A DNA stretch of 37,373 nt from Bacteroidota bacterium (GTDB lineage Bacteria > Bacteroidota > Bacteroidia > Chitinophagales > Chitinophagaceae). How positions within the stretch are numbered: the first letter of the stretch is position 1; each line of letters starts with the position of its first letter. Under the pieces are notes generated by a model. That model was not told the origin of the DNA. It searched no databases and was given only the letters and a program-made list of their open reading frames with translations. The DNA is taken from positions 1-37,373 of the forward strand of contig JAFDYJ010000007.1 of assembly GCA_018267515.1 (NCBI GenBank), in the 5' to 3' direction. Both the position numbers and the translations under genes were made by a program. This document shows, in pieces, positions 17,979 to 27,353 of the stretch.

Positions 17979-18929
17979 ATGGGATCCTATTATAACAGCA
18001 ATACAGTGCTTTGGCTAAACGGAGCTTTTGTTAAAGCTACAGAAGCAAAAATGGATTTCTACAGCCAGTCGTTTCATTACGGCTATGCCGTTTTTGAAGG
18101 TATTCGTTCTTACAGTACTTCAGCAGCAGAGACAAAAATTTTCAAACCTGTGGATCATTACGACCGTTTGCAAAAATCTGCTCTTGCGCTGAATATGCCT
18201 TATACCTGGAATACCGGCGAGCTCATTGAAATTACTTATGAACTGTTACGGAAAAATAATTTGCAGAATGCCTATATACGGCCCGTAGTTTATGCACCAG
18301 CCAATATGAAGTTTGACAAAAACCATGAATCCTTTCTTGTTATTGAAGCCTGGGAGATGGATCCTTTTTTAGGAGAAAAACTATTGAGAGTGATGACGTC
18401 TTCTTTTCAGCGGCCCAATCCAAAAGGATTTAAAATAAATGCCAAAGCAACCGGTCATTATGTAAACTCTATTCTTGCCAGCCAGGAAGCAAAGGCAAAC
18501 GGATATGATGAAGCACTATTGCTCGATATGAACAATAATGTTGCCGAAGCTCCGGGAGCCAATCTATTCTATGAGAAAGACGGTAAGCTCTTCACCCCTC
18601 CCCCGGGCAACATACTTCCGGGCATCACAAGAGCAACCGTATTGGAAATATGTAATAAATCGGGCATAGTGGTAACAGAGAAATTTTTTTCGGTGGATGA
18701 ATTGAAAAAAGCAGATGCCGCTTTTTTTTGTGGCACAGCAGCAGAAGTTATTGGTATCGGGAGTTTGGATGACACAAAATTTCCTTCTGACTGGAATAAG
18801 ACAGTGTCAAAACAAATCCGGGACGCTTATAAACATTTAGTAATAGAAAAAGAAGTCCCCGATACATTTCATAAAACAGGTGAAGCTTATAAAAACAGAA
18901 CTCAGAATGTAGAAGAGAAAATGGCGTAA
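17979..18929 (+). CDS. ilvE: Branched-chain amino acid aminotransferase
   Basis: 316 residues. A class IV PLP-dependent aminotransferase that moves the amino group of glutamate to the 2-oxo acids of Val, Ile and Leu, the last step of all three pathways. Family signs are [14 protein letters not shown] near residue 30, the PLP-lysine context [14 protein letters not shown] near 155, [21 protein letters not shown] and [13 protein letters not shown]. First structural gene after the attenuator; ilvD follows after 11 nt. Confidence 0.95.
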   Translation: MGSYYNSNTVLWLNGAFVKATEAKMDFYSQSFHYGYAVFEGIRSYSTSAAETKIFKPVDHYDRLQKSALALNMPYTWNTGELIEITYELLRKNNLQNAYIRPVVYAPANMKFDKNHESFLVIEAWEMDPFLGEKLLRVMTSSFQRPNPKGFKINAKATGHYVNSILASQEAKANGYDEALLLDMNNNVAEAPGANLFYEKDGKLFTPPPGNILPGITRATVLEICNKSGIVVTEKFFSVDELKKADAAFFCGTAAEVIGIGSLDDTKFPSDWNKTVSKQIRDAYKHLVIEKEVPDTFHKTGEAYKNRTQNVEEKMA

Positions 18930-18940
18930 TAAAAAATCAA

Positions 18941-20683
18941 ATGTCAAAAAGAATTTCAAATACAAACGACCACACTCCTTCCCCTGCGGGGAAGGCTGGG
19001 ATGGGGCTGAATAAATACAGCAAAACGATTACACAAGATCCTACACAACCGGCTGCGCAAGCCATGTTGTATGGAATCGGGCTTACAGATGATGATTTAA
19101 AAAAAGCACAGGTTGGCATTGTAAGCATGGGCTACGATGGGAATACCTGCAATATGCATCTGAATGATCTTGCCAGGCTTGTCAAAAAAGGAGTATGGGA
19201 TAGCGATTTAGTGGGTTTGATTTTTAATACGATCGGTGTCAGTGATGGTATCAGCAACGGGACTGAGGGAATGAGATACTCCCTGGTAAGCCGTGATATT
19301 ATTGCCGATTCAATAGAAACCGTTTGCGGAGCACAATATTATGATGGGCTGATTGCCATTCCCGGATGTGATAAAAATATGCCGGGATCATTGATTGCAA
19401 TGGGAAGATTAAACCGCCCGGCTATTATGGTATATGGAGGAACGATAGCACCCGGTCATTATAAAGGTGAAGCGTTAAATATTGTTTCAGCATTTGAAGC
19501 GCTGGGTAAAAAAATTGCAGGCCAGCTTTCAGACGGAGATTTTAAAGGTATAGTAATGAATAGCTGCCCTGGCGCCGGTGCCTGTGGCGGTATGTACACT
19601 GCGAACACAATGGCAAGCGCCATTGAAGCGATGGGAATGAGTTTGCCCTTCTCCTCTTCCAACCCGGCTTTGAGTAAAGAAAAGCACGACGAATGTTTAG
19701 CTGCAGGCAAAGCCATTCGCCTGATGCTGGAAAAAGATATCAAGCCTTCGGATATCATGACACGTAAAGCATTTGAAAATGCTATCACCATTGTAATTGC
19801 ATTGGGTGGAAGTACCAATGCCGTGTTGCACCTGATAGCAATGGCAAAAAGTGTAAACATCAAACTGACACAGGATGATATTCAAAATATCAGTAACAGG
19901 ATTCCTGTGTTAGCAGACTTTAAACCAAGCGGAAAATACCTGATGCAGGATTTACATGAACATGGAGGCATTCCCGCTGTTATGAAGTACCTGCTGAAAA
20001 ATAATCTGCTTCATGGTGATTGTCTTACCGTAACCTGCAAAACCATAAGAGAAAACCTGGAGAATGTTCCCGACCTGGATTTTAAAAAACAGGATATCAT
20101 TTACCCATTGGAAAACCCGATAAAAACATCAGGACACTTACAAATACTATATGGCAATCTTGCCGAATGCGGCAGTGTAGCAAAAATATCAGGAAAAGAA
20201 GGAGAGAAATTTACCGGAACTGCAAGAGTATTCGATGGTGAGTTTGAATTGATCGCAGGAATTCAAAATAAAAAAGTTAAAGCCGGCGATGTAGTGGTAA
20301 TCCGTTATGTAGGCCCGAAAGGCGCCCCCGGAATGCCGGAAATGCTTAAACCCACTTCCGCCTTAATCGGCGCAGGATTGGGAAAATCGGTAGCTCTTAT
20401 CACGGATGGACGATTCAGCGGCGGCACTCATGGATTCGTAGTAGGCCATATTGCTCCTGAAGCTTACGATGGTGGACTGATTGCATTGGTAAAAGATGAT
20501 GACATCATTGAAATTGACATCACGAAAAATACGATCATGTTAAAAGTAGATACCGTTGAATTGAATAAAAGAAAAGCAAACTGGAAACAACCTGAACTGA
20601 AAGCTACCAAAGGAGTTTTGTATAAATATGCAAAACAGGTGAAATCAGCAGCTGATGGTTGCGTGACTGACGAATTACTTTAA
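18941..20683 (+). CDS. ilvD: Dihydroxy-acid dehydratase
   Basis: 580 residues from the first ATG. It dehydrates 2,3-dihydroxy-isovalerate and -methylvalerate to the 2-oxo acids, using an Fe-S cluster. Cysteines typical of the family are in [18 protein letters not shown] and [17 protein letters not shown]; the C-terminal region has [28 protein letters not shown] and the end VTDELL. The first 20 residues ([20 protein letters not shown]) are not typical: part is encoded by a GC-rich hairpin element (18977-18995). An in-frame ATG at 19001 gives MGLNKYSKT, which matches the usual start of the family, so translation may begin there (560 residues) and the hairpin may be untranslated. Confidence 0.95.
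   Translation: MSKRISNTNDHTPSPAGKAGMGLNKYSKTITQDPTQPAAQAMLYGIGLTDDDLKKAQVGIVSMGYDGNTCNMHLNDLARLVKKGVWDSDLVGLIFNTIGVSDGISNGTEGMRYSLVSRDIIADSIETVCGAQYYDGLIAIPGCDKNMPGSLIAMGRLNRPAIMVYGGTIAPGHYKGEALNIVSAFEALGKKIAGQLSDGDFKGIVMNSCPGAGACGGMYTANTMASAIEAMGMSLPFSSSNPALSKEKHDECLAAGKAIRLMLEKDIKPSDIMTRKAFENAITIVIALGGSTNAVLHLIAMAKSVNIKLTQDDIQNISNRIPVLADFKPSGKYLMQDLHEHGGIPAVMKYLLKNNLLHGDCLTVTCKTIRENLENVPDLDFKKQDIIYPLENPIKTSGHLQILYGNLAECGSVAKISGKEGEKFTGTARVFDGEFELIAGIQNKKVKAGDVVVIRYVGPKGAPGMPEMLKPTSALIGAGLGKSVALITDGRFSGGTHGFVVGHIAPEAYDGGLIALVKDDDIIEIDITKNTIMLKVDTVELNKRKANWKQPELKATKGVLYKYAKQVKSAADGCVTDELL
18977..18995. repeat. GC-rich palindrome at the 5' end of ilvD
   Basis: Perfect 8-bp arms CCTTCCCC/GGGGAAGG with loop TGC, followed by GCTGGGATGGGG. 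The sequence is far richer in GC than its surroundings and resembles the short palindromic intergenic repeats I know from many Bacteroidetes genomes (recalled, not searched). It is the only copy in the window. Confidence 0.6.
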
Positions 20684-20702
20684 TCATTAAATATAAAATG
20701 CT

Positions 20703-22466
20703 ATGCAAACCCTTGAATTAAAAAAAGAAAATGGCCGTGCTAACAAAAACCCGAACACACTTCCTCCCGGAAACAAAGGGAATATTACGGGAAGTGAAGC
20801 CGTATTACATGCATTGATTGCAGAAAATGTAGATACGATATTCGGTTATCCCGGCGGCGCCATCATGCCTATCTATGATGCGATTTATGATTATGACGAC
20901 AAGATCAAACATATTTTAGCCCGTCATGAACAAGGATCCATTCATGCTGCACAGGGTTATGCAAGAGCCTCAGGGCGCACCGGTGTTGTGTTTGCAACCA
21001 GCGGGCCCGGCGCTACTAATCTTGTCACAGGGCTTGCAGATGCAATGATTGATTCCACTCCCGTTGTTTGTATTACAGGCCAGGTGTTTGCCCACTTACT
21101 GGGAACAGATGCATTCCAGGAAACGGATGTGATCAACATCACTACCCCGGTTACAAAATGGAATTACCAGGTCACTGATGCCAACGAAATTCCATCTGTG
21201 CTTGCAAAAGCATTTTACATTGCCAAAAGCGGAAGACCGGGTCCCGTATTGATTGATATCACAAAAAATGCTCAGGTACAGAAATTTGACTTTGCAGGCT
21301 ATGAAAAATGTAACCACATACGGAGTTACCGCCCCAAGCCGATTGTAAGAAAAGAATATATAGAACAGGCAGCCCGTTTAATCAATGAAGCAAAAAAACC
21401 GTTTGTAGTTTTTGGCCAGGGAGTAATATTGGGAAAAGCAGAAACAGAATTTAAAACCTTCCTTGAGAAATCAGGAATACCAGCCGCCTGGACTATTTTA
21501 GGAATGGGTGCTATCCCTACCAGTCATCCATTAGCAACGGGTATGCTGGGAATGCATGGAAACTATGGTCCCAATGTACTGACCAATGAATGCGATGTAC
21601 TCATTGCCATCGGAATGCGTTTTGACGACCGGGTTACAGGTCGGTTAGATAAATATGCAAAGCAGGCTAAAGTCATTCACTTCGATATTGACCCTGCAGA
21701 AATAGATAAAAATGTAAAAACAACTGTAGCCGTCTGGGGCGATTGTAAGGAAACCTTACCGCTATTAACTGAATTAGTAAATAAAAAAACTCATCCGGAA
21801 TGGGTGCAGAAATTCAGGGAATATCAAAAGGAAGAAGAAAAGGAATGTATTACTCCCGAGTTGAATCCAACCGGTGATATCCTCACAATGGGAGAAGTCA
21901 TTAAGCTCTTAAATGAATTCGGAAAAGGAGATTCAATTCTTGTAACCGACGTAGGCCAGCATCAGATGGTATCCTGCCGGTATTCCAAACTCAACCATTC
22001 AAAAAGTAATATTACATCAGGAGGTTTGGGTACCATGGGCTTTGGATTGCCGGCTGCAATCGGTGCCAAATTCGGAGCTCCTGACCGTTCTGTTATTGCT
22101 GTTATAGGTGATGGTGGTTTTCAAATGACCATCCAGGAACTCGGGACCATCATGCAAAGTAAAATTGACATCAAAATCCTGATACTGAATAATAAATTTT
22201 TAGGCATGGTTCGTCAATGGCAGCAACTCTTTAATGACAGGCGATATTCCTTTGTTGACATTGAAAGCCCTGATTTTGTAAAGGTGGCTAAAGCTTATGG
22301 TATTGAAGGAAAGAGTGTTTCTCAACGTTCTGAATTGAAAGATGCTGTCAGTGAAATGCTCACTCACAAAGGAAGTTATTTATTAGAAGTAATGGTTGGA
22401 AAAGAAAATAATGTATTCCCGATGGTGCCACAGGGATGCAGTGTCAGTGAAATACGTTTAAAATAA
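20703..22466 (+). CDS. ilvB: Acetolactate synthase large (catalytic) subunit
   Basis: 587 residues, normal length. A ThDP- and FAD-dependent enzyme that condenses two pyruvates to acetolactate, or pyruvate and 2-oxobutyrate to acetohydroxybutyrate, the first common step of Val and Ile synthesis. Visible are the N-terminal ThDP domain with FGYPGGAIMPIYDA and the catalytic Glu in ARHEQGSIHAAQGYARASG, the central domain with IGMRFDDRVTGRLDKYA, and the C-terminal ThDP/Mg site GDGGFQMTIQELGTI with NNKFLGMVRQWQ. ilvN starts 5 nt downstream, as expected for subunits made together. Confidence 0.96.
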   Translation: MQTLELKKENGRANKNPNTLPPGNKGNITGSEAVLHALIAENVDTIFGYPGGAIMPIYDAIYDYDDKIKHILARHEQGSIHAAQGYARASGRTGVVFATSGPGATNLVTGLADAMIDSTPVVCITGQVFAHLLGTDAFQETDVINITTPVTKWNYQVTDANEIPSVLAKAFYIAKSGRPGPVLIDITKNAQVQKFDFAGYEKCNHIRSYRPKPIVRKEYIEQAARLINEAKKPFVVFGQGVILGKAETEFKTFLEKSGIPAAWTILGMGAIPTSHPLATGMLGMHGNYGPNVLTNECDVLIAIGMRFDDRVTGRLDKYAKQAKVIHFDIDPAEIDKNVKTTVAVWGDCKETLPLLTELVNKKTHPEWVQKFREYQKEEEKECITPELNPTGDILTMGEVIKLLNEFGKGDSILVTDVGQHQMVSCRYSKLNHSKSNITSGGLGTMGFGLPAAIGAKFGAPDRSVIAVIGDGGFQMTIQELGTIMQSKIDIKILILNNKFLGMVRQWQQLFNDRRYSFVDIESPDFVKVAKAYGIEGKSVSQRSELKDAVSEMLTHKGSYLLEVMVGKENNVFPMVPQGCSVSEIRLK

Positions 22467-22471
22467 ATTTT

Positions 22472-23062
22472 ATGCATAAAAAAGAATTTACACTTACTGT
22501 GTACACAGAAAACCAAATCGGCATTCTAAATCGAATTGCCACCATGTTTTCAAGAAGAAAAATAAATATCGAAAGTCTGAATACTTCGCCGACTGAAGTG
22601 GAAAGCGTTCATCGCTTTACCATTGTAATCAATGAAACCGAAGAAGTGGTAGGTAAGCTCTGCCGCCAGATTGAAAAACAGGTTGAAGTGCTCAAGGCCT
22701 ATTACAATACGGAAGAAGAAATCGTATGGCAGGAATTGGCCTTATATAAAGTCAGCACTGATGCCATTGCGGAAAGAGTAAAAGTGGAAAGACTGCTGAG
22801 GCAATTTGGTGCCCGGGCCGTTGCCATCCGGAAGGATTACACGGTTTTTGAAACCACAGGACATCGTGAAGAGACAGATAAACTCATTAAAGAACTGGAG
22901 CCCCACGGCCTTATTGAATTTGTGAGGAGTGCAAGAGTAGCCATCCTGAAAGGCAGTCATGATTTTCATGAACGGCTGAAGGAGTTTGAACAAAGAGAGC
23001 CGGGAGAAGAAGTCATCGAAAATGAATTTCTTGGCAAGCAAGATGAAATTTTCACTTTGTAA
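22472..23062 (+). CDS. ilvN: Acetolactate synthase small (regulatory) subunit
   Basis: 196 residues. An N-terminal ACT domain (about 5-80; FTLTVYTENQIGILNRIATMF, SLNTSPTEVESVHRFTIV) and a C-terminal small-subunit domain with LFRQFGARAV-like VERLLRQFGARAV and LIEFVRSARVAILKG. The subunit activates IlvB and confers valine feedback inhibition in studied bacteria. It is 5 nt after ilvB. The name ilvH would be equally acceptable. Confidence 0.94.
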   Translation: MHKKEFTLTVYTENQIGILNRIATMFSRRKINIESLNTSPTEVESVHRFTIVINETEEVVGKLCRQIEKQVEVLKAYYNTEEEIVWQELALYKVSTDAIAERVKVERLLRQFGARAVAIRKDYTVFETTGHREETDKLIKELEPHGLIEFVRSARVAILKGSHDFHERLKEFEQREPGEEVIENEFLGKQDEIFTL

Positions 23063-23130
23063 AAAATAATTCAAACCCAAGAACTCTAAATTCATTTAAA
23101 ATTTAAATTTCAAAATAAAACAAACCAATT

Positions 23131-24261
23131 ATGGCACAATTAAATTTCGGCGGCGTTACTGAAAACGTGGTAACCCGTGAAGAGTTTCCGCTCAGTAAAG
23201 CTCAACAAGTGTTGAAAAATGAAACCGTAGCAGTTATAGGTTATGGCGTTCAGGGTCCGGGACAAGCATTAAACCAAAAAGAAAACGGGATCAATGTAAT
23301 CGTTGGCCAAAGAAAAAATTCAAAGAGCTGGGAAAAAGCCATCCGGGATGGGTTTGTACCCGGTGAAACATTATTTGAAATTGAAGAAGCGCTGCAAATC
23401 GGCACTATCATTTGTTATTTACTGAGTGATGCTGCACAAATAAAAATGTGGCCCACAGTTAAGAAGCATCTCACAAAAGGCAAAGCCTTGTATTTTTCTC
23501 ATGGCTTTGGAATTACATTCAATGAGCAAACAGGAATTATTCCTCCCAAAGATGTAGATGTATTCCTGGTAGCACCAAAAGGTTCCGGCACTTCACTTCG
23601 CCGGATGTTCTTACAGGGACGGGGCCTGAATAGTTCTTATGCTATTTACCAGGATGCTACCGGCAAAGCATTTGACAGGGTGGTGGCTCTGGGAATTGCA
23701 ATCGGAAGTGGTTATTTATTCGAAACAGATTTTAAGAAAGAAGTATATTCTGATCTTACCGGTGAAAGAGGCACACTGATGGGCGCCATCCAGGGAATTT
23801 TTGCCGCACAATATGAAGTGTTGCGGGCCAAAGGTCATACTCCCTCAGAAGCTTTTAATGAAACAGTGGAAGAATTAACTCAATCGCTGATGCCATTGGT
23901 GGCAGAAAACGGTATGGACTGGATGTATGCCAACTGTTCCACTACTGCTCAGCGTGGCGCCCTGGATTGGTGGAAGAAATTCCGTGATGTCACAAAGCCC
24001 GTTTTTACTGAACTCTATGAAAGTGTAGCTGCCGGAAAAGAATCTCAACGTTCCATTGATTCCAATTCACAGGCTGATTATCGTGAAAAACTGGAAGAAG
24101 AACTGAAAGCGCTTCGTGAAAGTGAATTATGGCAGGCTGGTAAAACGGTAAGAAGCCTGAGACCGGAAAATCAAAAGGCGGATGACACGGCAGCACAAAA
24201 AGATTCAAAGACAGCCGAGCTTTTAAAAAAAATGGTAGGAAATCCTGAAAGTGTAGGATAA
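23131..24261 (+). CDS. ilvC: Ketol-acid reductoisomerase
   Basis: 376 residues. It rearranges and reduces acetolactate or acetohydroxybutyrate to the dihydroxy acids with NAD(P)H and Mg2+. The Rossmann motif is VIGYGVQGPGQALN. The loop GQRKNSKSW carries basic/Ser residues that suggest NADPH. Other sites are SDAAQIKMWP, SHGFGITF, LVAPKGSGTSLR and the metal-binding DLTGERGTLMGAI and EAFNETVEE. Many segments resemble fungal mitochondrial Ilv5 more than the E. coli enzyme (for example GRGLNSSYAIYQDATGKA, GMDWMYANCSTTAQRGALDW and LRPENQ). A short Lys/Asp-rich tail ends the protein. It lies 68 nt after ilvN and 10 nt before ilvA. Confidence 0.96.
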   Translation: MAQLNFGGVTENVVTREEFPLSKAQQVLKNETVAVIGYGVQGPGQALNQKENGINVIVGQRKNSKSWEKAIRDGFVPGETLFEIEEALQIGTIICYLLSDAAQIKMWPTVKKHLTKGKALYFSHGFGITFNEQTGIIPPKDVDVFLVAPKGSGTSLRRMFLQGRGLNSSYAIYQDATGKAFDRVVALGIAIGSGYLFETDFKKEVYSDLTGERGTLMGAIQGIFAAQYEVLRAKGHTPSEAFNETVEELTQSLMPLVAENGMDWMYANCSTTAQRGALDWWKKFRDVTKPVFTELYESVAAGKESQRSIDSNSQADYREKLEEELKALRESELWQAGKTVRSLRPENQKADDTAAQKDSKTAELLKKMVGNPESVG

Positions 24262-24271
24262 AAAAATAAAG

Positions 24272-25528
24272 ATGAATACTATAACAACAGAAAAACAAAG
24301 GCTATCATTTGAAGATGCAATTGAGCGTTTAAAAAAAGTGGTGCGCCGAACTCCACTGACTTTTAACCATACTCTTTCCAAAAAATATCATTGTAATGTT
24401 TTTTTGAAAAGAGAAGATTTGCAGGTCGTCCGGTCTTACAAGATCCGTGGCGCTTATAATATGATGAGCTCTTTATCAAAGGATCAATTGGCAAAAGGAG
24501 TGGTATGTGCCAGCGCCGGCAACCATGCACAGGGCTTCGCATACAGTTGTAAAAAGTTGGGAGTAAACGGAGTTGTATTTATGCCGGTGATTACACCATT
24601 GCAGAAGATTCACCAGACTAAAATGTTCGGAGATGACCGGGTAACTATAAAATTATCCGGAGATACTTTTGATGATTGTGCCGTTGCAGCCAAAAAATTC
24701 ACTGAAGAAAATAATATGATTTTCATTCCTCCCTTCGATGATCTCCGGATCATCGAAGGACAAGGGACGATGGCTGTGGAGATACTGGAAGAACAGCCCG
24801 GCATTGACTATTTATTTGTTCCTGTGGGTGGTGGCGGACTGAGTGCCGGTGTCGGGACATACTTTAAAACTTATTCACCCGGCACAAAGATCATTGGTGT
24901 AGAGCCCGAAGGTGCACCTTCAATGACACAGGCATTAAAATCCGGCCACCCTGTTTTATTGGATTCCATTGATAGCTTTGTGGACGGAGCTGCCGTAAAA
25001 CGTGTGGGTGATCTTACTTTTTCAATCTGCAAAGACGTTTTAGATAATATGCGTTTGGTACCGGAAGGAAAAGTTTGCTCAACGATTTTGAAATTATACA
25101 ATGAAGATGCTATCGTTGTAGAACCTGCCGGTGCATTATCCATTGCCGTATTGGATCAATTTGCAGACGAAATAAAAGGGAAAAATGTGGTTTGCATAAT
25201 CAGCGGCAGCAATAATGATATTGAACGCATGCAGGAAATCAAGGAGAGAAGCCTTCAATATGAAGGATTAAAACATTATTTCCTGGTGAATTTTGCACAG
25301 CGTCCCGGTGCATTGAAAGAATTTGTCAATAATGTATTAGGACCTACCGACGATATCACCCGTTTTGAATATATGCAAAAGTCAAACAAGGAAGCAGGAC
25401 CTGCATTAGTGGGCATTGAACTGACCAGCAAAGAAAATTACAGTCTCCTGTTAGACAGCTTAAATCATCATCGCATAAATTATACGGAATTAAATAAAGA
25501 TGAAATTCTGTTTAATTATCTTGTGTAA
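24272..25528 (+). CDS. ilvA: Threonine ammonia-lyase (threonine dehydratase), biosynthetic short type
   Basis: 418 residues. A PLP enzyme that deaminates threonine to 2-oxobutyrate, the entry to isoleucine. The catalytic domain (about 1-325) has the PLP-Lys in VVRSYKIRGAYNMMS, the asparagine loop SAGNHAQGFAYS, the phosphate-binding PVGGGGLSAG and the C-terminal ISGSNND. A single ACT-like regulatory domain follows (about 335-418; FLVNFAQRPGALKEFVNNVLG), as in the shorter bacterial type; this is where Ile/Val feedback would act. Last gene of the cluster, followed by a strong terminator. Confidence 0.95.
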   Translation: MNTITTEKQRLSFEDAIERLKKVVRRTPLTFNHTLSKKYHCNVFLKREDLQVVRSYKIRGAYNMMSSLSKDQLAKGVVCASAGNHAQGFAYSCKKLGVNGVVFMPVITPLQKIHQTKMFGDDRVTIKLSGDTFDDCAVAAKKFTEENNMIFIPPFDDLRIIEGQGTMAVEILEEQPGIDYLFVPVGGGGLSAGVGTYFKTYSPGTKIIGVEPEGAPSMTQALKSGHPVLLDSIDSFVDGAAVKRVGDLTFSICKDVLDNMRLVPEGKVCSTILKLYNEDAIVVEPAGALSIAVLDQFADEIKGKNVVCIISGSNNDIERMQEIKERSLQYEGLKHYFLVNFAQRPGALKEFVNNVLGPTDDITRFEYMQKSNKEAGPALVGIELTSKENYSLLLDSLNHHRINYTELNKDEILFNYLV

Positions 25529-25571
25529 ACGTTGTGCAGTAAAAACCGGATTTCAAAAAAGAAATTGAAAG

Positions 25572-25605
25572 ATCCACTTTTCCAAAACGAAAGTGGATTT
25601 TTTTT
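25572..25605 (+). terminator. Rho-independent terminator of the ilv operon
   Basis: Perfect 9-bp stem ATCCACTTT/AAAGTGGAT with a 9-nt loop, followed by a run of T to 25605. It lies 44 nt after ilvA and before the convergent thiolase gene. Confidence 0.9.
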
Positions 25606-25633
25606 CACAGGTACCTATCCCCGGTTAAATCAA

Positions 25634-26827
25634 CTATTGAATATTCTCAATCACCATAGCGCTGGCTCCGCCACCACCATTACAGATACCTGCTGCGCCA
25701 TACTTTGCATTATTAGTTTTAAGTACATTAATTAATGTAACTATTATTCTTGCCCCACTGCATCCCAACGGATGACCAATTGATACTGCGCCGCCATGAA
25801 CATTCACTTTTGCAGGATCCAGTTTCATTCTCTTTGTGTTTTCAATTCCCACTACTGCGAATGCTTCATTTAATTCCCAATAATCAATATCACTCATCTT
25901 CAATCCTGCTTTGGTCACTGCCTTTGGAACTGCAAGTGATGGCGTAGTAGTAAACCACTCCGGCGCCTGCTCTGCATCCGCATAAGAAAGAATTTTTGCA
26001 ATAGGTTTTAATCCGAGTTCTTTAATTTTTTCCCCACTCATCACTACCAATGCTGCAGCACCATCATTCATCGTACTGGCATTAGCGGCAGTCACCGTTC
26101 CGTCTTTTTGAAATACAGGATTCAGTGAAGGAATTTTATCAAACTTTACATTATAAGGTTCTTCGTCTTTGCTTATCACAACCGGATCGCCCTTGCGTTG
26201 AGGAATAGCCACCGGCACGACTTCATTTGTAAACTTGCCACTCTCCCATGCTGATTGGCTTCTTCTATAACTTTCTATTGCAAATGCATCCTGCTCCTGG
26301 CGACTGACTCCGCACTCCTTTGCACAAAGTTCTGCAGCATTGCCCATCGCTTTTCCATCATATACATCGGTAAGTCCGTCTTTAGCAACTCCATCAATCA
26401 AAGAAACATTTCCGTATTTATTTCCCCAGCGGATACTATCACTATAAAAAGGTGTATTGCTCATGCTTTCCATGCCACCTGCCACTACTATATCGGCATC
26501 ACCCAATAAAATGCTTTGTGTTGCCTGTGCAATTGCTTTCATTCCGCTGGCGCAAACTTTGTTCACTGTGGTACAGTTCACTTCATTGGGTAACCCGGCA
26601 AATTTTGCTGCCTGTCTTGCCGGAGCCTGTCCCAGGTTTGCCTGCAATACACAACCCATCAAAACATCTTGTACTGACTCTGAACCTGACGAAGGGTCAA
26701 TTCCTGCTCTCTTCAATGCTTCTTTAATAGCAATAGCTCCCAATTGTGTTGCGGATAAACTTTTCAATGATCCTCCAAAACTTCCAATCGGCGTACGAAC
26801 TGCCGAGATGATAAAAACTTCTTTCAT
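25634..26827 (-). CDS. Acetyl-CoA C-acyltransferase (thiolase)
   Basis: 397 residues, typical length. A thiolase II/I fold enzyme that joins or cleaves acyl-CoA. The nucleophilic Cys is in NKVCASGMKA near residue 90; the NEAFA motif, the His in GHPLGCSGAR and the second Cys in GICNGGGGAS complete the active site. It could act in acetoacetyl-CoA formation (AtoB-like) or in fatty acid beta-oxidation (FadA-like); no partner gene nearby decides this. Convergent with the ilv operon. A perfect -7 box lies 19 nt before the ATG. Confidence 0.93.
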   Translation of the reverse strand: MKEVFIISAVRTPIGSFGGSLKSLSATQLGAIAIKEALKRAGIDPSSGSESVQDVLMGCVLQANLGQAPARQAAKFAGLPNEVNCTTVNKVCASGMKAIAQATQSILLGDADIVVAGGMESMSNTPFYSDSIRWGNKYGNVSLIDGVAKDGLTDVYDGKAMGNAAELCAKECGVSRQEQDAFAIESYRRSQSAWESGKFTNEVVPVAIPQRKGDPVVISKDEEPYNVKFDKIPSLNPVFQKDGTVTAANASTMNDGAAALVVMSGEKIKELGLKPIAKILSYADAEQAPEWFTTTPSLAVPKAVTKAGLKMSDIDYWELNEAFAVVGIENTKRMKLDPAKVNVHGGAVSIGHPLGCSGARIIVTLINVLKTNNAKYGAAGICNGGGGASAMVIENIQ

Positions 26828-26845
26828 GAATTATAATTAAGAGAG

Positions 26846-26853
26846 CAAAGATA
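26846..26853 (-). promoter_or_regulatory. Bacteroidetes -7 promoter box of the thiolase gene
   Basis: The minus strand reads TATCTTTG, a perfect TAnnTTTG match, 19 nt before the thiolase ATG. No strong -33 box is seen. Confidence 0.5.
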
Positions 26854-26922
26854 ACAATTGTTAGTTTCCGTTTTGAACCAGATTCCTGGCTTGAGTTGTA
26901 AAGAGAATACCTTATTCACCAT

Positions 26923-27012
26923 GCTCCTCGAATCTTCCAGATTCGAAAGCTTATTTCATCGCTTATAGCGATAAGCCTGGAAACTGCTTTAGACAGTTAA
27001 TCCCAATTTTTC
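26923..27012. repeat. Dispersed hairpin-rich intergenic repeat, copy 1
   Basis: About 90 bp, with about seven differences from 28886-28975. It contains three small stem-loops: CGAATCT/AGATTCG (26929-26945, 3-nt loop), ATCGCT/AGCGAT (26958-26972, 3-nt loop) and AACTG/CAGTT (26982-26998). No terminal repeats or target duplication are evident. Confidence 0.85.
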
Positions 27013-27013
27013 T

Positions 27014-27100
27014 TGCTCTTCGAAACCTATAGTTTCGAAAGTCTATTTCATTGTTTCAAGCGATTACATAATGCTGCAAAACAAAACGTTTCGCAGAGCC
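27014..27100. repeat. Diverged tandem unit of the same repeat
   Basis: It begins like copy 1 (TGCTCTTCGAA), has the stem CGAAAC/GTTTCG where copy 1 has CGAATC/GATTCG, then TATTTCAT and AAGCGAT. A third hairpin is CTGC/GCAG (27074-27096). Layout and order match copy 1, although the sequence is much more diverged. Confidence 0.55.
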
Positions 27101-27353
27101 GGGCAATGTCAAAGAGAATTTCAAAATACATAAAGTACATGCCAATGTTTAAAAATCAATGATCAGTAAGTGTATTTCATCTTCCCAAAAAAATTCCTGA
27201 ACAATCCCTTTATGAATAAAAGAGTGTTAATCTCTTTATTAGTAGATTTACAAAAGTAAATGCTTTATTAAAACAGGGGATTGCTACGGGATATACGGCT
27301 AGACCAAATTGAACATTGAAAAGTTGGGCATTATCTTCATCTAACAACAAACC

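Larger units (their letters stand above)
26828..27353. other. 526-bp intergenic region with repeat units and hairpins
   Basis: It holds the thiolase promoter, one repeat copy (26923-27012), a diverged tandem unit (27014-27100) and, further on, a hairpin AATAAAAGAG/CTCTTTATT (27215-27240) 114 nt before the AraC-type gene. I see no protein gene in it. Confidence 0.7.
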
